A stretch of 64,000 nt of DNA from Frigididesulfovibrio sp031551885 (GTDB taxonomy: Bacteria; Desulfobacterota; Desulfovibrionia; Desulfovibrionales; Desulfovibrionaceae), in the NCBI GenBank assembly GCA_031551885.1, contig JAVBMX010000027.1, forward strand, positions 1 to 64,000, in the 5' to 3' direction. The position numbers were made by a program, and so were the translations under genes. Below the pieces are notes generated by a model, which did no database searches, was not told the origin of the DNA, and was given only the letters and a program-made list of their open reading frames with translations. How positions within the stretch are numbered: position 1 is the stretch's first letter; every line of letters begins with the position of its first letter. Below, piece after piece: positions 18,366-26,863 of the stretch.

Positions 18366-18393
18366 AATATACACTATTTTGATCTGAATTCAA
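18366..18393 (-). promoter_or_regulatory. promoter of adhesin 2, conserved with adhesin 1
   Basis: Minus strand TTGAAT (18388-18393), 16-bp spacer, TATATT (18366-18371). The start near 18359 gives a leader of about 256 nt, the same length as for adhesin 1. Both promoters share a flanking TTTTTTATTGAATTC block, and the leaders share scattered blocks just after the start. Confidence 0.65.
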
Positions 18394-18630
18394 TAAAAAA
18401 TTTCTTTGCGAGTTTCTTCTTGCGGCAGAAAATCCTGCATTGCAAACACGGCAAACGATACCATCATTTGCTTCCAGGTTTTGGTTGCCGGTAAAAAACG
18501 GGCCAATATCGTTCAACAGCTTTTTTTTCAATCAAATATTCCCCAATGCCTGGATAGAACATGATAACCGTCGCGCCCTTCACGGCCGCGAGTCCGGCAA
18601 CACTGCGCGGGTGACCCCTCTGCCCGCCGA

Positions 18631-18667
18631 ATGGAAAGAGCCCGTGCAAGGCACGGGCTCTTTCCAT
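18631..18667 (-). terminator. terminator of the hmc operon
   Basis: A 17-bp perfect stem with a 3-nt loop; its core is GAGCCCGTGC/GCACGGGCTC. It lies 90 bp after the hmcF stop codon. The T-run is short, so release may be partial. Confidence 0.75.
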
Positions 18668-18756
18668 TCAGGCTTGAGCGACCATCGAAAGCACGCCGAA
18701 GCGGCGGGCGCTGAGGGTCCACCACCGATCAAAAGTTCTTCGATCGGTCCCGGATC

Positions 18757-20169
18757 TTATTCATCGTCGCCGTCCTCGTCATCCTCTTTGGGCTTGAGGT
18801 GCTCGGGTACGATGACCATCTTGATCAGCAGAGGCTTGAGGAAGCTCCAGCGGATGCCGATTTCGTACTCTTCCTCAAGGTCGCGGATGGCGTCCCAGCA
18901 GTTGTGACAGGGCGCGATGACCAGCTTGGCCCCCGTGGCCAGAATCTGATCACGCTTGGTCCGCAGGGCGACGTTGCGCTGTTTGCGGTACAGGCCCACG
19001 CCGTTGAAGCCGCCGCCGCCGCCGCAACAGTAGTTGTAGTCGCGGTTGGGGGCCATTTCCACAAAGTAGCCGTCTTCCACAATATAGCTGAGGATTTCGC
19101 GGGTGAACTTGGCCAGACCGTGGTTGCGCACGTAGTTGCAGGAATCCTGCAGGGTGACTTTCTCACGGATCTTTTTTGCCGGATCGATCTTCAGTTTGCC
19201 GGTGCGCAGGGCCTCGGCCACCCATTCAACGTAGTGGATATATTCCGTCGGCGGCTTGCCGTCGGGCCGCCCCATCCAATAGGGGCCTTCAATAACCGTG
19301 GCCCGGTGGGCGTGGCCGCACTCCGTGCCGATCGCCCGCTTGGGACGCAGGGTTTCAATGGCGTTGTACACCTTTTCCACGTTCATCCGGCAGGCTTCCC
19401 AGTCGCCGGCGAACATCGAAAGCGAGGTCTGCTCCCAGCCGGTGCTGGGCACGGTCCAGTTCTCGCCGGCAATGTGGAAGAGGATGGCCGCTTCGGCCAC
19501 GTCTTCCGGATAGTGCTTGGGTTCGCGGGCGTTCAGGGTGTACATGATGTCCGCGTTCTCTTTGTCGACGGGAATCTCCAGACCCGGCCACTCCTCGCTG
19601 TTTTCCTCGGCCATCCATTCGCAGGTTTCCACCCAGTCTTCGGTGGTCACGTCCATCTGGGCGCCGTAAACGCGGTGCATACCCGCGCCGATTTTCAGCT
19701 CCCAAGGCACAAAACCTTGGGAATACAACAGACCGCGCAGATACGAGAACATCACGCCCACATCGATGCCGTGGGGGCAGAACTGGCCGCAACGGTTGCA
19801 GCAGGTGCAGCGCGACCAGGCGTATTCCATGGCCCGGCGCATGAAGGCGTTGTCCACCTGGCCTTTTTTACGGACAATCTCGCCCAGGGTGGACTGGATT
19901 TTGAACGCCGGGACCTGTTCCGGGTCCTGATTGTTGCAGCGGTAAAGGAAGCAGGAATCCGCGCACATGCCGCAGTGAGCGCAGATTTCCAGCCAGGTCA
20001 GGGTCCGGGATTTGCAGGTTTTCTGAACGGCGGCCCACAGCTTTTCCGTATCGACGTCAAGCTGCTCCATTTCCGCGTAATATTGCTTGCCGCCCTTGTC
20101 GCCGAGGAGGGCCTTGAGGTCCTCGTCGGTGTTGATCGGGCGTCTGTTACAGAATTGGCCTTCAGGCAT
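18757..20169 (-). CDS. hmcF: Hmc complex cytoplasmic iron-sulfur protein HmcF
   Basis: HmcF is the cytoplasmic, HdrD-like subunit that takes or delivers electrons at the inner face of the Hmc complex. This 470-aa protein has two [4Fe-4S] motifs, CAHCGMCADSCFLYR (about 83-97) and CTCCNRCGQFCPHG (about 136-149). It also has two CCG-type cysteine-rich domains, ending in YNYCCGGGGGFNGVG and APCHNCWD. The C-terminus is very acidic (EDDEDGDDE). It is the last gene of the operon and is separated from hmcE by 167 bp that hold inverted repeats. No rrf1/rrf2 regulators follow; the next features are a terminator and the adhesin region. Confidence 0.95.
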   Translation of the reverse strand: MPEGQFCNRRPINTDEDLKALLGDKGGKQYYAEMEQLDVDTEKLWAAVQKTCKSRTLTWLEICAHCGMCADSCFLYRCNNQDPEQVPAFKIQSTLGEIVRKKGQVDNAFMRRAMEYAWSRCTCCNRCGQFCPHGIDVGVMFSYLRGLLYSQGFVPWELKIGAGMHRVYGAQMDVTTEDWVETCEWMAEENSEEWPGLEIPVDKENADIMYTLNAREPKHYPEDVAEAAILFHIAGENWTVPSTGWEQTSLSMFAGDWEACRMNVEKVYNAIETLRPKRAIGTECGHAHRATVIEGPYWMGRPDGKPPTEYIHYVEWVAEALRTGKLKIDPAKKIREKVTLQDSCNYVRNHGLAKFTREILSYIVEDGYFVEMAPNRDYNYCCGGGGGFNGVGLYRKQRNVALRTKRDQILATGAKLVIAPCHNCWDAIRDLEEEYEIGIRWSFLKPLLIKMVIVPEHLKPKEDDEDGDDE

Positions 20170-20184
20170 GGTCGGCTCCTTCTA

Positions 20185-20209
20185 GAGCGATTTCAGGATG
20201 AAATTGCTC
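20185..20209. repeat. inverted repeat in the hmcE-hmcF gap
   Basis: GAGCGATTTCA is followed after 3 nt by TGAAATTGCTC (11 pairs, one wobble). Further along the same gap (20210-20245) a second hairpin pairs AAGCGG with CCGCTT. A similar AGCATTTTCA/TGAAAATGCT palindrome lies at 36152-36174 after cheW, so this may be a dispersed intergenic repeat or an mRNA-stabilising structure. Confidence 0.55.
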
Positions 20210-20336
20210 GGCAGACGCGAAGCGGATGCCCGCTTGCGTGCGTGTGACATTCCATAATTTCGCGTTGCTCTGCAACCATATCGTTGCGCTTGCGAAACAT
20301 CCTGTGTGCTTTCCATAATAAACATCCAACGATTGA

Positions 20337-21023
20337 TTACCAGGGGAAGCACGGGCCGCGCCGGTGTCCGCCGCGCTTGATGGCGTAGTCCGCGCCCAGC
20401 TGCCAGCGCGAGCCGAAGTACAGCACGATGTGCGACAGCTTGGTGAAGGGCGCGAGAATAAGCATCAACTCGCCGCTGATGATGTGGGCAAGCAGCCAGT
20501 ATTCGCCGCCGGCGCCCAGGCGGGCGATGAACCCGGTGACAAAGGGCACTCCGGCCAGGGCCAGAATAAAGTAGTCGTACCAGGTGGTCAGGATGCGCAC
20601 TTCGGAAAGCGCGATGCGCCGCAGGGTGATAAACACGAGACCGATGATCGCGGCCACGGTCAGGATGTCCGCCAGCCACCAGGGCATGCCGGGCAGGGAA
20701 AACCCGAAGCTCATCTGCAGAATCTCGTTGTGCCCGAGCAGGAAGAACGGAATCAGCACCGCCCCGATGTGGAACAGGAAGAAGCACAGGGCGAAAAAGG
20801 GCTGCGCGCGCCAACCGTAGGTGCCGAACGGCACCAGCCAGCGCGCGGCCGAATGGATGCCGCCGGTCATGCCCGCGCCCAGGTGGGGCTTGTAGGCCAC
20901 GCGCTCCAGTTTCCAATCAAGTCCATTAAAGTACCAGACCAGCCGGAAAAGCAACCCGCCGAAAAACACCGCCAGCGAGATGGCCAGCCCCGGTCCGACA
21001 AGGAAAGTGTATACTTGTGACAT
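20337..21023 (-). CDS. hmcE: Hmc complex cytochrome b-like membrane subunit HmcE
   Basis: A 228-aa integral membrane protein related to NarI/DsrM-type cytochrome b subunits. Five or so hydrophobic helices can be seen, including FLVGPGLAISLAVFFGGLLF, ALCFFLFHIGAVLIPFFLL, ILTVAAIIGLVFITL and ISGELMLILAPFTKLSHIV. Histidines in the membrane segments (FHIGAV, AHIISGE, LSHIV) are candidates for haem b binding. It lies 29 bp downstream of hmcD. It passes electrons or protons between the periplasmic cytochrome side and HmcF. Confidence 0.92.
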   Translation of the reverse strand: MSQVYTFLVGPGLAISLAVFFGGLLFRLVWYFNGLDWKLERVAYKPHLGAGMTGGIHSAARWLVPFGTYGWRAQPFFALCFFLFHIGAVLIPFFLLGHNEILQMSFGFSLPGMPWWLADILTVAAIIGLVFITLRRIALSEVRILTTWYDYFILALAGVPFVTGFIARLGAGGEYWLLAHIISGELMLILAPFTKLSHIVLYFGSRWQLGADYAIKRGGHRRGPCFPW

Positions 21024-21052
21024 AATCTGCTCCTTCAGCGCACCGGGCGCGG

Positions 21053-21196
21053 CTAGTACTTACGGATGGGCTTGTCGCGCCCGGTCAGAAAGATCCAAAA
21101 GCCGAGCAGCCCGATAAGCCCAAGGCCCATGCAGATGTAGGTCGCGGACTTGGTGCAGAGCATGAAGTCGTGCAGGGAATAGAATATGTGTTGCAT
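21053..21196 (-). CDS. hmcD: Hmc complex small membrane subunit HmcD
   Basis: A 47-aa gene between hmcC and hmcE. It begins MQHIFYSLHDFMLCTKSA and has one membrane helix (ICMGLGLIGLLGFWIFLT), ending GRDKPIRKY. TAGGAGG stands just before the ATG and overlaps the hmcC stop region (9-bp gap). Size and position match the tiny HmcD subunit of Desulfovibrio Hmc operons. Its exact role is not known; it probably stabilises the complex. Confidence 0.9.
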   Translation of the reverse strand: MQHIFYSLHDFMLCTKSATYICMGLGLIGLLGFWIFLTGRDKPIRKY

Positions 21197-21205
21197 GTCG
21201 GCCTC

Positions 21206-22408
21206 CTAGTGGTGGTGGGCTTCTTCGTAAACGACTTCGCCGTGCTCGTCCTTGTAGGCGGGGTGCTCGCGCAGCACCGGCATCAAGGTGCAGATGACCC
21301 GGTAGCAGGTGATGATCAAGGTCACGACGAACACCGAAATGCCGATTTCCATCCAACTCGGGAAGTAACGGGCCGATTCCGGCAGGGCGTAGTTGAAGGC
21401 CACCTGGCTGACGTTGAAGCGGTTCAGGATGACCCCGGCCACGGTGATGACCGCCGCGACCTTGATCAGCGTGAGGCGCTTTTCGCGGGCGCCGATGGCG
21501 TATAGGAAGGCGGGCAGCAGCACAAAGCCGATCAGCTCGAGCAGGAACCAGGCCCCGTAGCCGGTGGCCAGGTACTTCCAGTTGTCGTCCATGGCCACGC
21601 CGTAGATCCGGATGAAGAAGTACCCCATCATCACAATGGCGCAGGCCTTGCCGAAACCGAGAACAACGCCGTCGGCCTCTTTCAGATGGGTTTCGTCCAT
21701 TTGATGGTGCAGGCCCTTGTGGGCCAGAATGCCTTCGAAGATCACCATGCTCATGCCAGCGAACATGCTCGAAATGAAGAAGAACACCGGGATGAAGGAG
21801 GAGTACCACAAAGGATGCATCTTGGAAGGCGCGATCAGGTACAGCGCGCCCAACGAGCTTTGGTGCATGGTGGAAAGAATCACCCCCAGCACGGTCAGGG
21901 GGATGGTCAGCTTGATGATGCAATCGCGCACTTTCTTCCAGCGCAGCCACTCGAACGCGGCCACGGACCACTCGATGCCCAGCACGGTCACGTACAGGAA
22001 CACGCACAGGCCCACTTCAAAGAGCACCGACGTCGTGCCCGGCGAGTAGAAGATCGGGTACACCAACCGCCAGGGCTGGCCCACGTCGTAGTGCAGGGCG
22101 AAGACCACAAAGGCATAGCCCAGGAAAGCCGAGGTCACGGCCGGCCGGGTGGCCGAGTGGAACTGCTTGATGCCGAACAGGTAGTAAGCCGACGTGGTGG
22201 CATAGCCCCCGGCGGCCAGAACCACGCCGCAGAGCAGGTCAAAGCTGATCCAGATGCCCCACGGGTTGTTGTCGTCCAGGGCGGTCACTCCGCCGATGCC
22301 TTTGGTGAAGCGCAGGATGGTGATGTACAGACCCATCACAAGGATGAGCCCGGTCAGCACGTTGCCCGGCGTCAACAGGGATTTCTGATTGTGGGATTCA
22401 GGGCTCAT
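21206..22408 (-). CDS. hmcC: Hmc complex NrfD-like membrane subunit HmcC
   Basis: A 400-aa polytopic membrane protein of the NrfD/PsrC family, with about ten helices. It would exchange quinol or protons and anchor the ferredoxin-like HmcB. Examples are NVLTGLILVMGLYITILRF, FDLLCGVVLAAGGYATTSAY and FIPVFFFISSMFAGMSMVIF. The last 13 residues are charged (HGEVVYEEAHHH). Its ATG overlaps the hmcB stop as TGATG, indicating translational coupling. Confidence 0.94.
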   Translation of the reverse strand: MSPESHNQKSLLTPGNVLTGLILVMGLYITILRFTKGIGGVTALDDNNPWGIWISFDLLCGVVLAAGGYATTSAYYLFGIKQFHSATRPAVTSAFLGYAFVVFALHYDVGQPWRLVYPIFYSPGTTSVLFEVGLCVFLYVTVLGIEWSVAAFEWLRWKKVRDCIIKLTIPLTVLGVILSTMHQSSLGALYLIAPSKMHPLWYSSFIPVFFFISSMFAGMSMVIFEGILAHKGLHHQMDETHLKEADGVVLGFGKACAIVMMGYFFIRIYGVAMDDNWKYLATGYGAWFLLELIGFVLLPAFLYAIGAREKRLTLIKVAAVITVAGVILNRFNVSQVAFNYALPESARYFPSWMEIGISVFVVTLIITCYRVICTLMPVLREHPAYKDEHGEVVYEEAHHH

Positions 22409-23574
22409 CAGGCGTCCTCCTCCTTGCCGGCGGCTTCTTCGGCCGGGGCGTTGTCCGCGGGCGCGGCGGCGGCGGCGAGCTTTTCTTCCAGCTCCTTGGC
22501 CGCTTCTTCCTTGGCTTTTTTCACTTCACGGGCCACGGCGGCGTCTTTCTCTTTTTCCGCCTTGGCCAACGCGGTCTTCAGCTTGGCGTCGGCATCGGCC
22601 TGGGTGCGTCCCACGGCTTCCGCCACGGCCACCTTGCGTTCTTCATCGGCGTTCTTGGTGCGGCGCTTGTTGATCACGTAAGCCCCGCCAAGCAGCACCG
22701 GCCAAATGCCCGCCACCATGGCCACCGAGCCGAGGGCTCCGGAGGTCAGTTCCGGCGCGGAGGTTCGGCCGAGCTCGGGCTGGCCCAGCTCCGTATGCGG
22801 CACGGGCGAGAGGTACAGCCAGTTGGTGCCGCCCATTTCCGTCTCGCCGTACACGTGGTCCGTGTACAGTTCCGGATGCGCGGCGATGCGGGCGTGGGCG
22901 ATTTTAATCAGTTCCGAGCGCTTGCCGAAAGTCAGGGCCTCTTTGGGGCAGGCTTCCACACAGCCGGGAAGCAGGCCTTCCTTCAGGCGTGGAGCGCACA
23001 TGGTGCATTTGTACACCAGCGGGTTCCAGGCGTTGTCGTAATCGTAGGTGGGCACGTAGAAGGGACAGGCCACCATGCAGTAGCGGCAGCCCACGCACAC
23101 CGAGGGGTCGTACACCACCGGGCCTTCCGGGGTCTTGGTGAAGGCTTTGACGAAGCAGGCCGAGGCGCAGGCCGGCTCCTGACAGTGGTTGCACTGGTGC
23201 TTGCGGAACACCGGCGATTTCGCGCCCTCGGCCGCGTACTTGTTGACCACCGTGTACTTCTGGAAGTCCGTGCGGCGCTGTTTTTCGAGCACCGACAGGT
23301 CGTCGAAGGATTTGCGGTCGGCCGGGTTCTTGTATTCGTCGGGCTTCGGCAGGTACATGCCGGAGGTGATGTCTGTATTGCTCTTATCGTTGACCTTCTG
23401 GCAGCCCGCTTCGCATTTGCGGCAGCCGATGCAGCGCACGGAGTCGTGCAGAACGCCTACGGCGTCCGGGCTTCCCGAAAACGACGCGTTGGAGGCGCAC
23501 AGCCCCTCGGCGGGCGCCACGGCGGCCGCAATGCCCCCGGCGCTCAACATGGTCAGGAATTTTCTACGGTTCAT
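22408..23574 (-). CDS. hmcB: Hmc complex ferredoxin-like subunit HmcB
   Basis: A 388-aa protein with a twin-arginine type start (MNRRKFLTMLSAGGIAAAV). It carries four [4Fe-4S] cysteine groups: CIGCRKCEAGC, CNHCQEPACASAC, CVGCRYCMVAC and CTMC...CVEAC. It therefore faces the periplasm and carries electrons between HmcA and HmcC. A single helix (VAMVAGIWPVLLGGAYVI) follows at about 280. Unusually, about 85 further residues are an Ala/Lys/Glu-rich, probably coiled-coil tail (KLKTALAKAEKEKDAAVARE and onward) that would lie in the cytoplasm. It sits between hmcA (12-bp gap) and hmcC (1-bp overlap). Confidence 0.94.
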   Translation of the reverse strand: MNRRKFLTMLSAGGIAAAVAPAEGLCASNASFSGSPDAVGVLHDSVRCIGCRKCEAGCQKVNDKSNTDITSGMYLPKPDEYKNPADRKSFDDLSVLEKQRRTDFQKYTVVNKYAAEGAKSPVFRKHQCNHCQEPACASACFVKAFTKTPEGPVVYDPSVCVGCRYCMVACPFYVPTYDYDNAWNPLVYKCTMCAPRLKEGLLPGCVEACPKEALTFGKRSELIKIAHARIAAHPELYTDHVYGETEMGGTNWLYLSPVPHTELGQPELGRTSAPELTSGALGSVAMVAGIWPVLLGGAYVINKRRTKNADEERKVAVAEAVGRTQADADAKLKTALAKAEKEKDAAVAREVKKAKEEAAKELEEKLAAAAAPADNAPAEEAAGKEEDA

Positions 23575-23586
23575 CTTCGCGACTCC

Positions 23587-25338
23587 TTATTTGTTCCGAG
23601 GCTTGTGGCAGCCCTCGGTGCAGTCGGTGGCGGCGGGCTTCTGCTGCATGGCCGCGTGGCAGTTCATGCACTGCTGGTGGTACGCGGCTTTGAGCGCCGG
23701 GCGGCCGGTGTCGACCGAGAGTCCGTCGACCGAATGGCAGCTCACGCACTTGGGCGGAGTCTTGGAAGAAGGCGAATTGTGGTGGCACCCTTTGCACAGG
23801 CTGGCCTTGTCGGAGTGGAACACGGCAGCCAAGCGGTTTTCGGCCTGTTTGTCGGTCAGGGCCTTGACGATTTTGCGGTGCGGGAACACGGCGGGTTCGT
23901 AATCTTTGGACAGCACGCCGATGGTCACCTGATCCGGAATTTCGGTCTGCTCGAAAGCGCCGGCCTTCGTTTCCGCGCGCGCGGCCACCGTGGCCGCGGC
24001 CAGTTCGGCCTGCATGTCTTTGGACAGCTTCATCAGCGAACCGTCTTCGGCCTGCTCGGAGGTAGCGCCCACGGGAACCGCGTGGCAACCGCCGCAGGAG
24101 GTCGGCGACATGCCCTTGGGCAGGGAGCTGTGGCACCCGGCGCACGAGGGCTTGGCCTTTTCCGAAACGTGGCAGCCCACGCAGGAGCGGTCGGCGTCTT
24201 TCTTGTGCATGGCCGCCGACAGGCCTACGTTGCCGCCCTTGGCCGAGCCTTCAAGGGTGTGGCAGGAGCGGCAGGATTCGATTTTCTTGTGGTGACAGGA
24301 GCGGCAGTCGGGCGTGACGCCTTCATGGAACTTGTGGTTGAAGACCACGGGCCGCATGGAGCCTTTCAGGGTGTCGGTCGCGCCGGCTTTTTCCTTGTCG
24401 GAAACGGGCATCATCAGCGTCGCGTCGGGTTGGCCGCGCATCAGACGGGGAATGCTCCGCATCGTCTTCTCGTCGGCCGAAGCTTCGACGTTTTTGGCCT
24501 GGGCTTGGGCGGAGTGACAGCCGGCGCAGTCGGACGGGCCGACCTTCACGGTGGGCTGCTTCGCGGCCGCGACCTGCAGGTGGCAGTTCACGCAGGCCTG
24601 GTGCCCGGCGGACTGGAACGTTTTACGGTCTTTCAGCGGCAGGCCGTTCTCGTCGACGGCCTCGGGGTTTTTCTTCAGCAGAGCGGCCTGCTCTTCGGGC
24701 ATCAGGTGGCAGGCCCGGCAGGAGTCTTCTTTGTCTTTGCCCCACACCGTCTTTTTCGCGGCGGCGTCATAGACGTGGTGACAGGCGGCGCAATTTTTTT
24801 CCGGATCGCCGACCGGCGGAATGGCCGAGGACGACACGTGCTTATAGTGCAGCACTTTGTCAAAGCCGATGTCCTTCCAGCCGTCGGTCACATCCGGGCG
24901 GGTCGAGTGACAGCTGCGGCAGGCGGCTTCAGACGGACCGGTGGGCTTGCCCGCCCGGCCGGTCTCGGTATGACAGCCGATACATTTCGCGTGGAAGGCG
25001 TTCTTCAGGTCCGTCCCGCTTTTTCCTTCCGTATCTTTCAACACAAAGGAAAAGGCGGCCTTTTTGCCGGGGGCTTCCACAGAGGCGTGACAGCTCGAAC
25101 AGTCCTTACCATCGGTGCCTAGGGCCATGGTATGCTTGTCGTGCAAAAACACGACGGGCGGCATTTCCGTCTTGCCGAACATATCCTTGGCTTTGAAGGT
25201 GATCATGTCGGCCCGTTCGTTTTCAGGAGCTTTCGCGGCTCCTTCGGCGCCCAAGGCCGCTCGGCCGCAAAGCGCCGAGAAAACGAGGACCAAGGCGCAC
25301 AAGCCTGCCCATCGCGGCTTTGACGTCAGGTTCTTCAT
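23587..25338 (-). CDS. hmcA: sixteen-haem high-molecular-weight cytochrome c HmcA
   Basis: HmcA is the periplasmic electron hub of the Hmc complex, exchanging electrons with hydrogenase-reduced type I cytochrome c3. The 583-aa precursor has a Sec signal (CALVLVFSALCGRAALGAEG). I count fifteen CXXCH haem sites plus one final site spelled CTEGCH (CX3CH) seven residues before the end, giving sixteen. Many His-rich spacers (HHV, HHK, HHN) supply the distal ligands. The length is close to that known for HmcA. It is the first gene of the operon. Confidence 0.95.
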   Translation of the reverse strand: MKNLTSKPRWAGLCALVLVFSALCGRAALGAEGAAKAPENERADMITFKAKDMFGKTEMPPVVFLHDKHTMALGTDGKDCSSCHASVEAPGKKAAFSFVLKDTEGKSGTDLKNAFHAKCIGCHTETGRAGKPTGPSEAACRSCHSTRPDVTDGWKDIGFDKVLHYKHVSSSAIPPVGDPEKNCAACHHVYDAAAKKTVWGKDKEDSCRACHLMPEEQAALLKKNPEAVDENGLPLKDRKTFQSAGHQACVNCHLQVAAAKQPTVKVGPSDCAGCHSAQAQAKNVEASADEKTMRSIPRLMRGQPDATLMMPVSDKEKAGATDTLKGSMRPVVFNHKFHEGVTPDCRSCHHKKIESCRSCHTLEGSAKGGNVGLSAAMHKKDADRSCVGCHVSEKAKPSCAGCHSSLPKGMSPTSCGGCHAVPVGATSEQAEDGSLMKLSKDMQAELAAATVAARAETKAGAFEQTEIPDQVTIGVLSKDYEPAVFPHRKIVKALTDKQAENRLAAVFHSDKASLCKGCHHNSPSSKTPPKCVSCHSVDGLSVDTGRPALKAAYHQQCMNCHAAMQQKPAATDCTEGCHKPRNK

Positions 25339-25514
25339 GGTGGCAGTCCTTTGATAAGGTGATACGACCCGTCGGCCGGTCGCGGCACGGGCTCGGTCGC
25401 GGCCCGCGCATGCGTTGGAACGACCCCGCGCCTTACGGCGTACGAAAAACGCCGCCGGACGCCCGCCGGCATCCGACCGGCTCTCTCTTACGCTTCCGGC
25501 AGATAATTTCCTTG

Positions 25515-25544
25515 CTGTTAGCGCTTTTTCAGCCGTTGCGTCAA
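25515..25544 (-). promoter_or_regulatory. possible promoter of the hmc operon
   Basis: Minus strand TTGACG (25539-25544), 18-bp spacer, TAACAG (25515-25520), about 170 bp before hmcA. The match is modest and no regulator site is evident. Confidence 0.35.
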
Positions 25545-25708
25545 GGGGAAAAATACGCGCGATTGGTTATCCGCAGGGCGCATTTCGGCATTTTGGGGAA
25601 GATCAAAAAAAAATCTTGCCAAAGTCTCGGAGCCGGCATACACAGACCCCCGTGCGAAGGATTTTTCGCTTGACCGTCTCGGATTTTTTCCTTAAATACG
25701 TCGGTTCC

Positions 25709-25784
25709 GGGCGGTTAGCTCAGTTGGGAGAGCATCGGCCTTACAAGCCGGGGGTCGGGGGTTCAAGCCCCTCACCGCCCACCA
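25709..25784 (+). tRNA. tRNA-Val (anticodon TAC)
   Basis: A 76-nt cloverleaf with acceptor stem GGGCGGT/ACCGCCC, D-arm GCTCAGTTGGGAGAGC, anticodon loop CTTACAA, T-arm GGGGTTCAAGCCCC and encoded CCA. Confidence 0.96.
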
Positions 25785-25872
25785 CGCCTCTCCTTGCCCG
25801 CGCCGATCTTTGACCGGGCGTTCGCGCGAAGAAGCGCAGAAAATTTCGTTGTGCCTGCACAACAGGTATTGT

Positions 25873-25918
25873 GGAGCGGTAGTTAAGACGGTTATAACGC
25901 CGGACATCCTTCCGCTCC
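25873..25918 (+). pseudogene. truncated tRNA-Asp remnant
   Basis: The first 33 nt are identical to the two intact tRNA-Asp genes that follow (acceptor 5' strand, D-arm and half of the anticodon stem). The copy then jumps over the anticodon loop, variable loop and T-arm to the 3' acceptor strand CCGCTCC, with ACATCCTT at the junction. CCA is absent. About 30 bp upstream of it is also repeated, nearly identically, upstream of the intact copy at 26061, so it arose by duplication plus internal deletion. Confidence 0.85.
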
Positions 25919-26060
25919 AAGCCCGCAAAAGATGCAAACTCGGCAAAGCCGTGTTTGCGCGGGCAAGTCGCTCCAAGGCCCTACCGGGCCTGACTCCGTC
26001 GGCCAAGGTGGGCCGGAATAAGAGCGAAAGAATTCGTTGTGCCTGCACAACAGGTATTGC

Positions 26061-26137
<77 letters not shown>

Positions 26138-26216
26138 GAGTTTTGAAAAGTGACGAAAGTGATCCAATTTGTGCAATTTGCGTGGGTCTGTTGTTTCAAT
26201 GGGCCTGCGCATTCAC

Positions 26217-26293
<77 letters not shown>

Positions 26294-26301
26294 CTTTTCC
26301 G

Positions 26302-26332
26302 AAAAAAGCGAGGTTTATGCCTCGCTTTTTTT
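26302..26332 (+). terminator. terminator of the tRNA-Val/Asp array
   Basis: A stem AAAAAAGCGAGG/CCTCGCTTTTTT with a 6-nt loop and T-run, 9 bp after the second tRNA-Asp. Confidence 0.9.
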
Positions 26333-26444
26333 GTTGTCCTCAAGCGCTTGCCCGGCTCCGTTCCTGGGTATACCTTCCCCTTCTCCCCACAAAGCCGCTC
26401 TTTGCCGGCGCTCCGGGCACTCCCAACACGAGAGGATGGCTCAC

Positions 26445-26744
26445 ATGGTACGCCACATCGTCATGTTGAATTTCAAAGAGGAATTTTCCCCCGCAGAGAA
26501 CCACGAAAATGCGAAAAGGGTCAAATCCCTTCTTGAAGGCCTGAAGAACGTCATTCCCGGAATAGTCGAGTTCCGGGTCATTATCGATGCGTTGCCGACG
26601 AGCAACAAAGATCTTGTATTCAACACGCTCTTCGAAAGCGCCGAAACGCTTGCCGCCTATCAAACGCACCCCGAGCATGTCCGGGTTGCGTCCTATGTGG
26701 CATCCGTCATGTGTAACCGCACGTGCATTGATTACAACGAGTAG
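26445..26744 (+). CDS. Dabb-domain (stress-responsive alpha/beta barrel) protein
   Basis: A 99-aa protein starting MVRHIVMLNFKEEFSPAEN, the usual opening of the Dabb family. These proteins are small ferredoxin-like-fold dimers whose members range from stress proteins to cyclases. Further family features are VKSLLEGLKNVIPGIVEF, the central SNKDLVFNTLFESAETLAAY, and HPEHVRVASYVASV near the end. I chose the ATG at 26445 because GAGAGG lies 9 nt upstream; the ATG at 26436 overlaps that site. The substrate or function is unknown. It stands alone between the tRNA terminator and the next gene. Confidence 0.85.
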   Translation: MVRHIVMLNFKEEFSPAENHENAKRVKSLLEGLKNVIPGIVEFRVIIDALPTSNKDLVFNTLFESAETLAAYQTHPEHVRVASYVASVMCNRTCIDYNE

Positions 26745-26863
26745 CCCGCGCGTTCCTCCTTCATGTAAGGGCGTCCCCCCGGGGTCTTTTGAGGGCGGTC
26801 CACCTTGCCGAGCCCAAAAAGACGACGCAGACACAGCCGAACGCCCTCCCATCGGAGTCTTCC

